Below are positions 1 through 8,417 of a stretch of DNA of 64,000 nt, piece by piece (the stretch's first letter is position 1; every line of letters begins with the position of its first letter). The stretch is from Pseudomonadota bacterium (GTDB lineage: Bacteria; Pseudomonadota; Alphaproteobacteria; Rhizobiales; MH13), in contig JBCCPK010000001.1 in the NCBI GenBank assembly GCA_039024915.1, positions 186,001 through 250,000 on the forward strand, given 5' to 3'. A program made the translations under genes and the position numbers. The notes beneath the pieces are model-generated. The model was not told the DNA's origin and made no database searches. It worked only from the letters and a program-made list of their open reading frames with translations.

Positions 1-2598
1 CATCGCGCCGTCCGAGCTATGACGGGACTGCCATACCTCTTCCATCGTGAATGGCAGAAGCGGCGCCAGCGACTTTGTCAGCGCGTCCAACGTCGTGTCG
101 AGGACGGTGAGGCAGGCGCGGCGCCGATGGCTCGACGGCGCATCGCAATACAGCGCGTCCTTGCGGATATCGAAGTAGAACGCCGAAAGATCGATGGTCG
201 CGAACGCAAACAGCGTCTGAAAGACCTTCTGAAAGTCGAAAGTGTTATAGGCCTCGCGCACGGTGGCATCGAGCGTCGTTAGGCGGTGCAGCATGTAGCG
301 CTCAAGGTCCGGCATCTCGGCGGCGGGCATGTAATCGCGGTGGCGATCGTAATGGGCGACCGATCCAAGCGCCCAGCGCAGCGTGTTGCGCAGCTTTCGA
401 TAGCTATCGACGACCGTCTTGATGATCTCCGGGCCGAGGCGCTGATCGTCGGAATAGTCGACCGAAGCAACCCAGGCGCGCAGGATGTCTGCGCCATACT
501 GGCTTATGATGTCCTGCGGGAAAACCTGATTGTTCAGCGATTTCGACATCTTGCGACCGTCTTCGGCCATCGTGAAACCGTGGGTCAGGACATCGTCATA
601 GGGCGCCCTGCCCCGCGTGCCGCAGCTTTCCAGAAGCGATGAATGGAACCAGCCGCGATGCTGATCGGAGCCCTCGAGATACATCACCCGGTCGCGACCG
701 CCATCGATCTCGCGATGGGTCGCAAGGTCCTCGCGCTTTTCGAGCACATAGGCATGGGTTGAGCCTGAATCGAACCAGACATCGAGAATATCGGTGACCT
801 GCTCCCATTCGTCGGCGTCATAGCCATTCCCCAGGAACCGGGCCTTCGCGCCCTCCTCGAACCAGGCGTCGGCGCCTTCGGCATGAAACGCCTCGACGAT
901 GCGCGCATTGACCTCGGGATCGCGCAGTACCTCACCGCTCTCTTTGTGGGTGAACACCGTGATCGGCACGCCCCACGCGCGTTGGCGTGAGAGCACCCAG
1001 TCGGGCCGGTTCTCGATCATCGAGCGCAGGCGCTTCTGGCCCTGTGCCGGGTAGAAGGTCGTGGCGTCTATCGCGTCGAGCGAGCGCTTGCGCAGGGTGT
1101 CGCCCGCCTGACCAGCGATATCCTCATCCATGTAGACGAACCATTGCGGCGTGTTGCGGAAGATGACGGGCTTTTTCGAGCGCCAGGAATGCGGATAGGT
1201 GTGCTTGAGCCGCCCGCGCGCGAACAGCATGTCTTTTTCGATCAGCGCCGCGATGACGCGCTTGTTGGCGTCGCCTTTCTTGCCCTTATCGTCGATGACG
1301 CGTGCGCCTTCAAAGCCCGGCGCGTCGCTGGTGTAGAAGCCTGCATCGTCGACCGGAAACGGGATGGTGGTGTCGATGCCGCGCGCCTTAAGGTCCTGCG
1401 CATGGTCCATCCACGCTTCAAAGTCCTCACGGCCATGGCTGGGCGCGGTGTGGACGAACCCTGTGCCTGCGTCGTCAGTGACGTGGTCGCCGGCGAGGAG
1501 GGGGATGGGGAAGTCGTACGCTGGGACGTCACCCTCGCCCTCGTGGCGAGGGTCCATACCTGCTCCGCCGTTCTCCATGGATCCTCGGGACAAGCCCGAG
1601 GATGACGATAGGGGGTGATGGCAGGTTATCAGGTCAAATAGTTTCGTTGCTGGCGGCAAGGCCAAGCGGAGGCTCAACTCAACTTTCGCTTGCGCGGCGA
1701 TCTCATTAGCCTGACTTTGTGCGACGACAATTCGCTCACCACGCTGTGGCCCGAAGTCGTTTTTGGCGGCCGTGACCTCGTAAAGCGCGTAGTTAACACG
1801 GGGCGAATAAGCGATGGCTCGGTTCCCCGGAATGGTCCAAGGGGTGGTTGTCCAAATCACCACAAACGACCCCAGCAGCCGATCCACAATTTTCGGGTCA
1901 ACGTTTTGGCTGTTGCGAAGTGCGTCAATAGAAACCGGAAATTTCACCCAGATCGTATCAGACTCATAATCCTGATACTCGACCTCGGCCTCCGCCAACG
2001 CCGTGCGCTCGACGACCGACCACATCACCGGCTTCGAGCCGCGATAGAGCTGGCCATCCATCGCGAACTTCATCAGCTCCTCTGCGATGGTCGCTTCGGC
2101 ATCGAAGCTCATAGTCAGGTAGGGATTTTCGAAGTCACCCTCGACACCGAGCCGACGGAACTCTTCGGCCTGAACCTTGATCCACTTGTCGGCAAACTCC
2201 CGGCACAGGCGCCGCAAGGTCACCTTGTCGAGATCGTCCTTGTTCTTGCCTTTGCCGCGCAGCTCTTCCTCGATCTTCCATTCGATCGGAAGGCCGTGGC
2301 AGTCCCAGCCAGGCACATAATTGCTGTCATACCCCGCCATCTGCTTGGAGCGGGTGACCATGTCCTTGAGCGTCTTGTTGAGCGCGTGGCCGATATGCAG
2401 ATGGCCGTTCGCGTAGGGTGGCCCATCATGCAAGATGTAGCGCGGACGCCCGGCGGCATCGGCCCGAAGCTTTTTGTAGAGATTCTGATCATCCCAGCGC
2501 TTGAGGATTTCCGGCTCTTTTTTCGGCAAGCCGGCACGCATGGGGAAATCGGTTTTGGGCAGAAACAACGTCTGCGAATAGTCGAATGGTTCGGACAT
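1..2598 (-). CDS. ileS: Isoleucyl-tRNA synthetase, 3' end outside window
   Basis: Class I aminoacyl-tRNA synthetase that charges tRNA-Ile and edits misactivated valine in the cytosol. The frame stays open for 866 codons from the ATG at 2598 to the window edge, so roughly the last 90 or more residues, including any C-terminal zinc site, are missing. The HIGH signature is at residues 68-71 in the context [18 protein letters not shown] is at residues 683-687 (538-552). The editing-domain motif [12 protein letters not shown] begins near residue 378. Oddity: about 25-30 residues just before that motif (about 330-356) come from a palindromic repeat inserted in frame. It is followed on the same strand by nothing visible; ribF lies 167 bp upstream. 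Confidence 0.96.
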   Translation of the reverse strand, partial: MSEPFDYSQTLFLPKTDFPMRAGLPKKEPEILKRWDDQNLYKKLRADAAGRPRYILHDGPPYANGHLHIGHALNKTLKDMVTRSKQMAGYDSNYVPGWDCHGLPIEWKIEEELRGKGKNKDDLDKVTLRRLCREFADKWIKVQAEEFRRLGVEGDFENPYLTMSFDAEATIAEELMKFAMDGQLYRGSKPVMWSVVERTALAEAEVEYQDYESDTIWVKFPVSIDALRNSQNVDPKIVDRLLGSFVVIWTTTPWTIPGNRAIAYSPRVNYALYEVTAAKNDFGPQRGERIVVAQSQANEIAAQAKVELSLRLALPPATKLFDLITCHHPLSSSSGLSRGSMENGGAGMDPRHEGEGDVPAYDFPIPLLAGDHVTDDAGTGFVHTAPSHGREDFEAWMDHAQDLKARGIDTTIPFPVDDAGFYTSDAPGFEGARVIDDKGKKGDANKRVIAALIEKDMLFARGRLKHTYPHSWRSKKPVIFRNTPQWFVYMDEDIAGQAGDTLRKRSLDAIDATTFYPAQGQKRLRSMIENRPDWVLSRQRAWGVPITVFTHKESGEVLRDPEVNARIVEAFHAEGADAWFEEGAKARFLGNGYDADEWEQVTDILDVWFDSGSTHAYVLEKREDLATHREIDGGRDRVMYLEGSDQHRGWFHSSLLESCGTRGRAPYDDVLTHGFTMAEDGRKMSKSLNNQVFPQDIISQYGADILRAWVASVDYSDDQRLGPEIIKTVVDSYRKLRNTLRWALGSVAHYDRHRDYMPAAEMPDLERYMLHRLTTLDATVREAYNTFDFQKVFQTLFAFATIDLSAFYFDIRKDALYCDAPSSHRRRACLTVLDTTLDALTKSLAPLLPFTMEEVWQSRHSSDGAM
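1531..1603. repeat. Two-hairpin palindromic element inside ileS
   Basis: Two perfect 9-bp hairpins with 5-nt loops lie 27 bp apart. The first is ACCCTCGCC/GGCGAGGGT at 1531-1553 and the second is ATCCTCGGG/CCCGAGGAT at 1581-1603. The second resembles a short palindrome that I recall as common between genes in Hyphomicrobiales; I cannot search for other copies here. It keeps the ileS frame open and encodes a Ser/Gly/Glu-rich stretch not expected in IleS editing domains. Confidence 0.75.
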
Positions 2599-2765
2599 GG
2601 GTCACATCATTGAGGTGTGAAGGTTGGACGGCGCACAGTTCCCGGGCCTGCGGGCTGGGTTATCCCTCAGCGCGCAGCCGGGCCGATAATTCGAAAGATC
2701 GCCATCCGGACCATGCGCGCTCTTATCAAGAGGCCCGATGAAAATAAAGCACCGGTCATGTGAAG

Positions 2766-3746
2766 TTACGCCGCTGCTGCGGTGGCGTGGACAAGGCCAA
2801 GCTCCAGATCCAGCGCAGAAAGCGGTTGCGCTGCGGCAAGTGCGGCGCGTGCTTGAGCGCTATCGGTATCCATCTGATCGATGAGCGCGTCAACACCGTC
2901 GAATTTCAACTCACCGCGAAGATGGCTGTGAAAGGCGACTTCGACGTCCTGACCGTACAGGTCGCCCGAGAAATCAAACAGGTGCACTTCCAAAAGCGGT
3001 GGCTTATCCCCGAAGGTTGGACGCTGCCCATAGTTGGCCACCGACAGGTAGACCGTATCGCCAACCTTGATGGTGGTTGCGTAGATTCCGTGCTTGAGTG
3101 GGCTGGTCTCGGGCAGAGCGATGTTCGCCGTTGGATAGCCCAACTGTCGCCCGCGCTTTTCGCCATGTTCCACCGTGCCGCCGACAAAGTAGCGATACCC
3201 CAAGAGCCCATTGGCCTCGGCAAGTGACCCATCCCGCAGCAAGCCGCGGATCCGGCTCGATGAAATCGTCTGGCCGCCCTCATCGACAAAAGGCTCAACT
3301 TCCGAAACTGAAAACCGCCCATCGGCGCGCAAAGTCTCGGCGCTGCCTTTACGCCCCTGACCGAAGCGGAAATCATGCCCCACGACGACAGCTGATGCCT
3401 GAATCGCACCAACGATGTAGGTGTCGATGAACTCTTGGGGGCGCTGTGCGGCCAGTGCCCGGTCGAAGAGCACCGTCTTGTGACCCTCAAGACCCAGCGC
3501 TTTCGCGAGCCGAAGCTCCACCTGTTGATCCGCCAGCACACTGTGCGGCGCGTCGGGCGCAAAGAAACGCCGAGGATGCGGGTCGAAGGTCAACAGCCAA
3601 ACAGTGCCGCCGATTCCAATTGCTGCCTCTTGGGCCTCCTTTACCACCGCCTGGTGGCCCCGGTGAAAGCCATCAAAATTTCCAATCAGCGCCACGCGTG
3701 GGCGCGTCGGCGCGGGCGGCGTTTGAGAGGGATCGAAGGAGCGCAA
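2766..3746 (-). CDS. ribF: Bifunctional riboflavin kinase / FAD synthetase
   Basis: Converts riboflavin to FMN and then FAD. The N-terminal nucleotidyltransferase half has GNFDGFHRGH at residues 22-31 and the SSSRIR loop at 162-167. The C-terminal flavokinase half starts near residue 185 and has GYPTANI at 203-209. At 326 residues it has the normal length for the family. It sits just upstream of ileS on the same strand, an order common in this bacterial group, so the two may share a transcript. The C-terminus ends in a run of alanines. No RFN riboswitch is visible upstream. Confidence 0.96.
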   Translation of the reverse strand: MRSFDPSQTPPAPTRPRVALIGNFDGFHRGHQAVVKEAQEAAIGIGGTVWLLTFDPHPRRFFAPDAPHSVLADQQVELRLAKALGLEGHKTVLFDRALAAQRPQEFIDTYIVGAIQASAVVVGHDFRFGQGRKGSAETLRADGRFSVSEVEPFVDEGGQTISSSRIRGLLRDGSLAEANGLLGYRYFVGGTVEHGEKRGRQLGYPTANIALPETSPLKHGIYATTIKVGDTVYLSVANYGQRPTFGDKPPLLEVHLFDFSGDLYGQDVEVAFHSHLRGELKFDGVDALIDQMDTDSAQARAALAAAQPLSALDLELGLVHATAAAA

Positions 3747-3822
3747 GAAACGAAACCGTGAAAGTTCGGGGCCCCCGCTGATAGAAGGCTCCCCTTTCTG
3801 AGGTCAAGACAGCCAGCTCAAT

Positions 3823-4290
3823 CTACGCTGAGCCCTCATGCTCCATGTCTGACCGCGAGGGCACCATGACGATCGCCTCGCCCACCAGGACGTCCTTCTC
3901 GCCGACCGAACACAAGCACCTCAGCCGCGCCCTGTTCTTGCCGTCGATCAGCTCCATCACCTCGACGCTGACGTCAACAACGTCATCAATGTGTACCGGT
4001 GCGAGGAATTTGAGTGTCTGCGAGAGATACACCGCTCCGGGTCCAGGCAGTCGCGTCCCTAGAACGGCTGATATCAGGCTTGCGGTATATAGACCGTGCG
4101 CGATGCGAGACTTGAACGGCGTGTTGGCAGCGAAGTGTTCCGACAAATGGATCGGGTTGCGGTCGCCCGACAGTTCCGCGAATCCGACTACATCCGATAC
4201 CGAAACCGTACGCCGATAGCTTTCAGATTGTCCGATATACAAGTCCTCGAACGCGAAGGCGTGCAAGGGCAGTTGGGCGCTGGCGAGCAT
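3823..4290 (-). CDS. MaoC-like hot-dog hydratase
   Basis: Predicted hot-dog-fold enoyl-CoA hydratase of the MaoC/PhaJ type. The hydratase-2 motif appears as the run SGDRNPIHLSEHFAA near residues 45-60, with the usual catalytic Asp and His, followed by IAHGLYTASLISAVLG. A start 132 bp further upstream is possible, but the extra residues look unrelated to the family. The ATG at 4290 gives a 155-residue protein, the usual size. Such enzymes act on acyl-CoAs in fatty-acid or polyhydroxyalkanoate metabolism. The phasins elsewhere in the window would fit a PhaJ-like role, but nothing local proves it. Confidence 0.85.
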   Translation of the reverse strand: MLASAQLPLHAFAFEDLYIGQSESYRRTVSVSDVVGFAELSGDRNPIHLSEHFAANTPFKSRIAHGLYTASLISAVLGTRLPGPGAVYLSQTLKFLAPVHIDDVVDVSVEVMELIDGKNRARLRCLCSVGEKDVLVGEAIVMVPSRSDMEHEGSA

Positions 4291-4588
4291 GATGGTGTTT
4301 CCAGATCGTCGATGAGAACGGTGTTGCGGTGCACCATAAGCTAGCCATTTTCTCCCGCCTGGCCATTGGATGTTCTGCCAAGCTCCGAAGGTCGTGGCGT
4401 TTTTTGCCGCTCTCAATGCCAATTGATCACCCGATGAGGGTTTTTGCTTGTCTCATTAACTGAAATTTCAAAGGCGGCGGGTAGCTTCGGTGTTCGAATT
4501 CGGGACGCCGAATGGCTCACAATGGGTCGTTTTCGGCATTAGGTGTGGGATGAGCGGCGGCTTTCGCTGCTGGCATGGAGTAGTGAGT

Positions 4589-4972
4589 ATGCCTGTTGAC
4601 ACTTCGATTCCGGTGCTTGTTGTCGATGACTACAAGACCATGGTGCGGATTATCCGCAACCTGCTGAAACAGCTCGGGTTCAGCGACATTGACGACGCCA
4701 AGGACGGCGAAGAAGCGCTCGATAAGATGAAGATGCGCAAGTACGGCCTGGTGATTTCGGATTGGAACATGGAACCGATGACTGGCTACGAACTTCTGAA
4801 ATCCGTCCGCTCCGATGATGGCCTACAGCGCACGCCATTCATTATGGTCACCGCTGAGTCCAAGACGGAAAACGTTATCGCCGCGAAAAAGGCTGGCGTG
4901 AACAATTACATCGTCAAGCCGTTTAACGCGGCAACGCTGAAATCGAAGATTGACGCCGTTTTCGGCGACTAA
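4589..4972 (+). CDS. cheY: CheY-type single-domain response regulator
   Basis: A stand-alone receiver domain of 127 residues that would bind the flagellar switch when phosphorylated. Visible hallmarks are the acidic pair D13/D14, phospho-acceptor D58 in the strand LVISDWN, T88 in IMVTAE, and K110 before PF. A longer reading from 4490 is open, but the ATG at 4589 matches the family and has GGAG about 9 bp upstream. A cheZ-like gene follows on the same strand after 110 bp, so the pair is probably a signal and its phosphatase. No chemoreceptor or CheA gene is in the window. Confidence 0.93.
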   Translation: MPVDTSIPVLVVDDYKTMVRIIRNLLKQLGFSDIDDAKDGEEALDKMKMRKYGLVISDWNMEPMTGYELLKSVRSDDGLQRTPFIMVTAESKTENVIAAKKAGVNNYIVKPFNAATLKSKIDAVFGD

Positions 4973-5023
4973 TCATCCAATCCAATAGACCGATCGGCGG
5001 TCTGCCGGTCCGCAGACCCGGTC

Positions 5024-5050
5024 CTGCCCTCAAACGCGATTTGAGGGCAG
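5024..5050. other. Intergenic hairpin between cheY and cheZ
   Basis: Perfect 11-bp stem CTGCCCTCAAA/TTTGAGGGCAG around a 5-nt loop. No T-run follows, so it is a weak candidate for intrinsic termination. It could protect or attenuate the transcript between cheY and cheZ. The cheZ Shine-Dalgarno sequence AAGGAG lies 22 bp after it. Confidence 0.55.
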
Positions 5051-5082
5051 ACGGGGTCGGCTGACCTCATCAAGGAGTTTGG

Positions 5083-5781
5083 ATGATGACCCGATCTTCC
5101 GACACTGCCGCGGCGGCGAAAGTGCATGTTGCCGCTCTCGACTTCGATGCATTGGCCAGCAAACAGGCTGCCGCACTGATGGAGTGCGTCGAAACTGCGC
5201 CTGCCCATCGCCTCGACATGGGTCGCGCGCTTGATGTCGCACGAGCCATGACAGCGCAGCTAGAAGATTCGTTGCGAGAAGCGGAGCACGTGTTTGCCGA
5301 CGCTGTGCGCGACGCCGCGAACGATATTCAGGGCCTGCGGACACAGCTTTCCAGCCTCGGCGTCGAAGATATGCGCACTGGCCGCCTGCCTGAAGCAGGC
5401 ATGGAGCTCGATGCCGTCGTGGAGGAAACCGAGCGCGCAACGGACCGGATCATGGAGTCCGCTGAGAAAATAATGTCAGCTGACCGAAGCGATGCGACCG
5501 CTTTTGAAGCGCTTGTCGACGCACAGATGATCGACATCTTTGAAGCGTGCACTTTCCAGGACATCACCGGCCAGCGGATCGGAAAGGTCGTGGAAACGCT
5601 CAAGCGCCTTGAGACACGGTTCGACCGACTTCTGGATACCTTGCCAGACGGCGATGGCCCTGCGCTTGTTTCCGAAGAAGAGAAAGCTCGTGACGAGCGG
5701 GCCGAAGAGCAGATCCTCAATGGACCGCAGCGTGATGGACCTGAGGTCTGCCAGGACGATATCGACGCGCTTTTTGATTAA
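5083..5781 (+). CDS. CheZ-like CheY-P phosphatase
   Basis: A 232-residue helical protein with the CheZ catalytic signature FQDITGQRI. The catalytic Asp and Gln (D-x3-Q) are residues 160 and 164. The C-terminus QDDIDALFD resembles the acidic amphipathic tail by which CheZ holds CheY. The long middle helices (about 50-200) fit the family's four-helix bundle. It follows cheY and has AAGGAG 5 bp before the first of two adjacent ATGs. It would dephosphorylate CheY-P. A second protein with the same motif and tail is encoded at 28137-28874. Confidence 0.88.
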   Translation: MMTRSSDTAAAAKVHVAALDFDALASKQAAALMECVETAPAHRLDMGRALDVARAMTAQLEDSLREAEHVFADAVRDAANDIQGLRTQLSSLGVEDMRTGRLPEAGMELDAVVEETERATDRIMESAEKIMSADRSDATAFEALVDAQMIDIFEACTFQDITGQRIGKVVETLKRLETRFDRLLDTLPDGDGPALVSEEEKARDERAEEQILNGPQRDGPEVCQDDIDALFD

Positions 5782-5877
5782 TTCAAACCTTGCGCTTCGC
5801 TCCGCTCAACGTGCGGTTTGAAGCTACTTGATTGATCCAATCTTGCGCTTCGCCCAGCTCAACGTGCGATTTGGATC
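5782..5877. repeat. Twin long-loop hairpins after cheZ
   Basis: Two copies of one element lie side by side. Copy 1 pairs TTCAAACC (5782-5789) with GGTTTGAA (5815-5822). Copy 2 pairs GATCCAATC (5834-5842) with GATTTGGATC (5868-5877), with one bulge. Both loops are 25 nt (5790-5814 and 5843-5867) and differ at only two positions, while the stem sequences differ. It lies where cheZ and the HAD gene converge and reaches the HAD stop codon, so it may act as a two-way terminator. Confidence 0.7.
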
Positions 5878-6734
5878 TACCAACTCAACCGATGCATCCA
5901 ACCGATGGCGGGGTAAGGGGCTTCAGCGAGGAAAGCCTCGACCCGCGCAGCGTTCGGCATGAGCGATGGACCGAACTCCGAGGCGTGAATGCCGCCAGTG
6001 ACGAAGACGCAGTCGATGCCTTGGTCGGCTGCACCGCGTAGATCGGTGCGCACCGAATCGCCTAACGCGAGACACTCCGCGACAGGCGGTCCACCGGCGA
6101 GCGAAAGCGCCGCCTCATAAATCGGGGCATGCGGTTTGCCTAAAACAATCGTTTCGCCGCCCATCTCTTCGTAAAGATCGGCCAACGCTCCCGCGCAGTA
6201 CATCAGCCGGTTGCCAAGCTCCACCACCTTATCAGGATTGGCGCAGATCATCGGAACGCCGCGGTCAACAAGCGCTTGAAGGCGCGGTCTATAGTCTTCT
6301 GGCGTCTCGGTCTGGTCGTCATTGAGCCCCGAGCACAAGCAAACCTCCGCCCGCTGGTCCGCGGTGAAGGTCACGGGCAGGCCGTCAACCAGCGGTTTGT
6401 CCTTGTCAGGGCCGATATGGCTGACACTTGCGCCCTTGAAGCGCCCCTCAAGAAGGCTCCGGGTCACATCGCCGGACGTGATGATCGCGTCGAACGCCGA
6501 GCGGGGGACACCCAACCCCTGAAGCTGAGCAATGACCGGATCGCTGGGGCGCGGAGCGTTGGAGATCAAGATGACGGTCTTTCCGTCCGCCCGTGCTTGT
6601 TGCAGGGCATCGACTGCCTCCTGCCAAGCCTGCAAGCCGTTATGAAGCACGCCCCAGATGTCGGAGAGGATGACCGTGTAGCGGTCCATGACCTCGCCGA
6701 GGCCGGTCAAGCGCGAAGGTCGGGCATCAGCCAC
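5877..6734 (-). CDS. HAD-superfamily class IIA hydrolase
   Basis: Predicted small-molecule phosphatase of the subclass IIA HAD family (NagD relatives). Motif I is DIWGVLHNG with nucleophile D25. Motif II is the ISNAPR stretch near residue 58, the motif III Lys is in VLGKPH near 200, and motif IV is ALGDSVRTD near 225. The frame opens with GTG at 6734; the first in-frame ATG at 6689 would leave a short N-terminus before motif I, so GTG is preferred. A related HAD gene is often seen near ribF in this bacterial group. The substrate cannot be told from sequence. Confidence 0.88.
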   Translation of the reverse strand: MADARPSRLTGLGEVMDRYTVILSDIWGVLHNGLQAWQEAVDALQQARADGKTVILISNAPRPSDPVIAQLQGLGVPRSAFDAIITSGDVTRSLLEGRFKGASVSHIGPDKDKPLVDGLPVTFTADQRAEVCLCSGLNDDQTETPEDYRPRLQALVDRGVPMICANPDKVVELGNRLMYCAGALADLYEEMGGETIVLGKPHAPIYEAALSLAGGPPVAECLALGDSVRTDLRGAADQGIDCVFVTGGIHASEFGPSLMPNAARVEAFLAEAPYPAIGWMHRLSW

Positions 6735-6779
6735 GGAAAAGTCCTCAGTTGAGAAACCGCGCAGGGAAGACCCCCCACG

Positions 6780-8222
6780 TCAGGCGGAGCGTGTGATCGA
6801 TTGACCGGTCCCGCTGATGCGCTCCGGTCTGGCGGGTTCGGTCGGCGTCGTTTGCGCCTTAACGGGTGGCTTGCTGTTGCCCGGCGGGCGCGGCGTCACT
6901 TCCACGATACGTGGGCGCGCAAAAAGATTGCCTTGCGCGTAACCGAGATTGCAGTCGAGCAACTCAACGACCTGAGCTTCGCTTTCTACTCCGGTCACGA
7001 TCATGTCCATGCCGTTGCGTGCGGCGAGATCGGCGAGGTCTTCGGGGTGTATGTCGCTGCTCGCGCCCGTATCCGACCCCAGGAACAAGGGGACGGGGGC
7101 CTTGAGATAGCGGAAACCATGCTTGGCCAAATCAAACAGATCCGACCGCACGTCCGTCAGACTGCTAACCGCCATGCGGAAGCCCAAATCGTTCAGCGCG
7201 CTCATCAAGTCGATGTCCAGCGGGGAAAACGCACGCACATCAGCCTGCGTCACCTCCAGCACCAAGCGACCGGCGAGATCGCGACCATCGGTCATGGACT
7301 TGATGAGCCAATCGGCAAAACTGCTTGAGCGGACCGCGTCCCCGCTGACCGGCGCGAAAACCATCGAAGCGGATTCGCGCGCTGCAAACCGATCTGCCAG
7401 CGTCAGTGCGCGCGCGATGACGCCCTTGGCATACGCATCGGCGACACCGGCCGCTGCCGCCGCTGCTGGCACTTGAGCACTGTCTAGTGTGCCAGCGCCG
7501 TCGAGCTTGAGGCTGTAAGAGGTTGCATAGGCGCGCGCGCGGCGATGTGGCAGGGTCACGATGGACTGCATCGAAACTTCGATACGCTGACGCTTCACCG
7601 CAAGCTCAACGCGTTTAAGCAGCGCTTCGGATGCCTCGTCTTTCGGCGGCTCAGCAGTCATGGCCTGCTCGTGATCGACATGCAGCGGCAGAGGCTCCGG
7701 TTCGTCAGCCTTCAGCGGTACATCTGCGCTCGGTTTCGGCGCCGGCGTTTTCTTGGTGACTTTCTCGGGTTTTGGAGGCGCTGCTGGGCGCTGACTGCTC
7801 GTCGCGGCGGTTGCACGTTGCGCTTCAAGCGCCGTGATACGATGATCGGTATCGGCGACGGTTTCGGTCACTTGTGCAAGCAGGGCACCCACTGCCTGTA
7901 TATCCTGGGCGACTGGGGCAACCGTTGCGTCCATCGCCTGTTGGGTGTCGGTCTCAAGCGCGACAAGCCGCCCACGGATCATGTCGATCTCGTTGAATGC
8001 GTCCTGCAGCGCCGTGTCGGTGACGGCAATCTGTTGTTCAAGATGCTTGCGATCAGCCTTGCGTGCCATCGCCTGATCGGCAAGCGCCATAGCGAAAAAC
8101 CCAAGCGCGGAAACCATGACCGACACATCAAGGCTCAGCGGCGTAAACTGGTAGAGCCCCGCCCCTACACACAGGCAGATGACCGCTATCGCCGTATAAA
8201 TGATGATCGAACTTGGCCGCAT
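6780..8222 (-). CDS. Membrane protein with degenerate EAL domain
   Basis: The N-terminus has two hydrophobic segments (about 5-50), then a coiled region (to about 140), a Pro/Lys/Glu-rich linker (to about 205) and a C-terminal EAL-like domain. The fold is recognisable from LEVTQ, LNDLGFRMAVS, the TGVES loop and GYAQGNLFARP. The catalytic EAL motif and the DDFG metal-binding segment are absent, so it probably cannot cleave c-di-GMP and may instead sense it or bind partners. The start is uncertain: ATG 8222 puts the first membrane helix at the N-terminus, while 8279 or 8315 would add 19-31 residues. It is 45 bp upstream of the HAD gene. Confidence 0.78.
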   Translation of the reverse strand: MRPSSIIIYTAIAVICLCVGAGLYQFTPLSLDVSVMVSALGFFAMALADQAMARKADRKHLEQQIAVTDTALQDAFNEIDMIRGRLVALETDTQQAMDATVAPVAQDIQAVGALLAQVTETVADTDHRITALEAQRATAATSSQRPAAPPKPEKVTKKTPAPKPSADVPLKADEPEPLPLHVDHEQAMTAEPPKDEASEALLKRVELAVKRQRIEVSMQSIVTLPHRRARAYATSYSLKLDGAGTLDSAQVPAAAAAAGVADAYAKGVIARALTLADRFAARESASMVFAPVSGDAVRSSSFADWLIKSMTDGRDLAGRLVLEVTQADVRAFSPLDIDLMSALNDLGFRMAVSSLTDVRSDLFDLAKHGFRYLKAPVPLFLGSDTGASSDIHPEDLADLAARNGMDMIVTGVESEAQVVELLDCNLGYAQGNLFARPRIVEVTPRPPGNSKPPVKAQTTPTEPARPERISGTGQSITRSA

Positions 8223-8351
8223 ATTCGCTAAAGCAGACTTTGGAACCTTGAATGAACCCACTGGCTCCAGGCGAATCATACGCCAGTTGCCGCACATATC
8301 CCTGATATGGCGCATCTAGGGGCATCGCTCAAAGCTGCTGGCCCGATAGGC

Positions 8352-8367
8352 CCCACAAAACTGTGGG
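8352..8367. terminator. Weak hairpin between aminotransferase and EAL genes
   Basis: CCCACA/TGTGGG stem with an AAAC loop after the aminotransferase stop on the minus strand. No T-run follows, so termination is only possible. Confidence 0.3.
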
Positions 8368-8417
8368 TGCGCAGGCGTGCGATTATCGCTGGCAAGCCCC
8401 AAGTGACGTCCAGCGGA

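Noticed and set aside
1581-1603. Hairpin in ileS as a transcription terminator
   Set aside because: It lies inside an open essential gene and has no T-run on either strand.
1690-2613. 307-codon plus-strand frame over ileS
   Set aside because: It overlaps the conserved N-terminal half of IleS on the other strand and encodes no known fold.
4474-4588. CtrA site near cheY
   Set aside because: A TTAA with a partial second half (TTCA) upstream of the start does not meet the full consensus.
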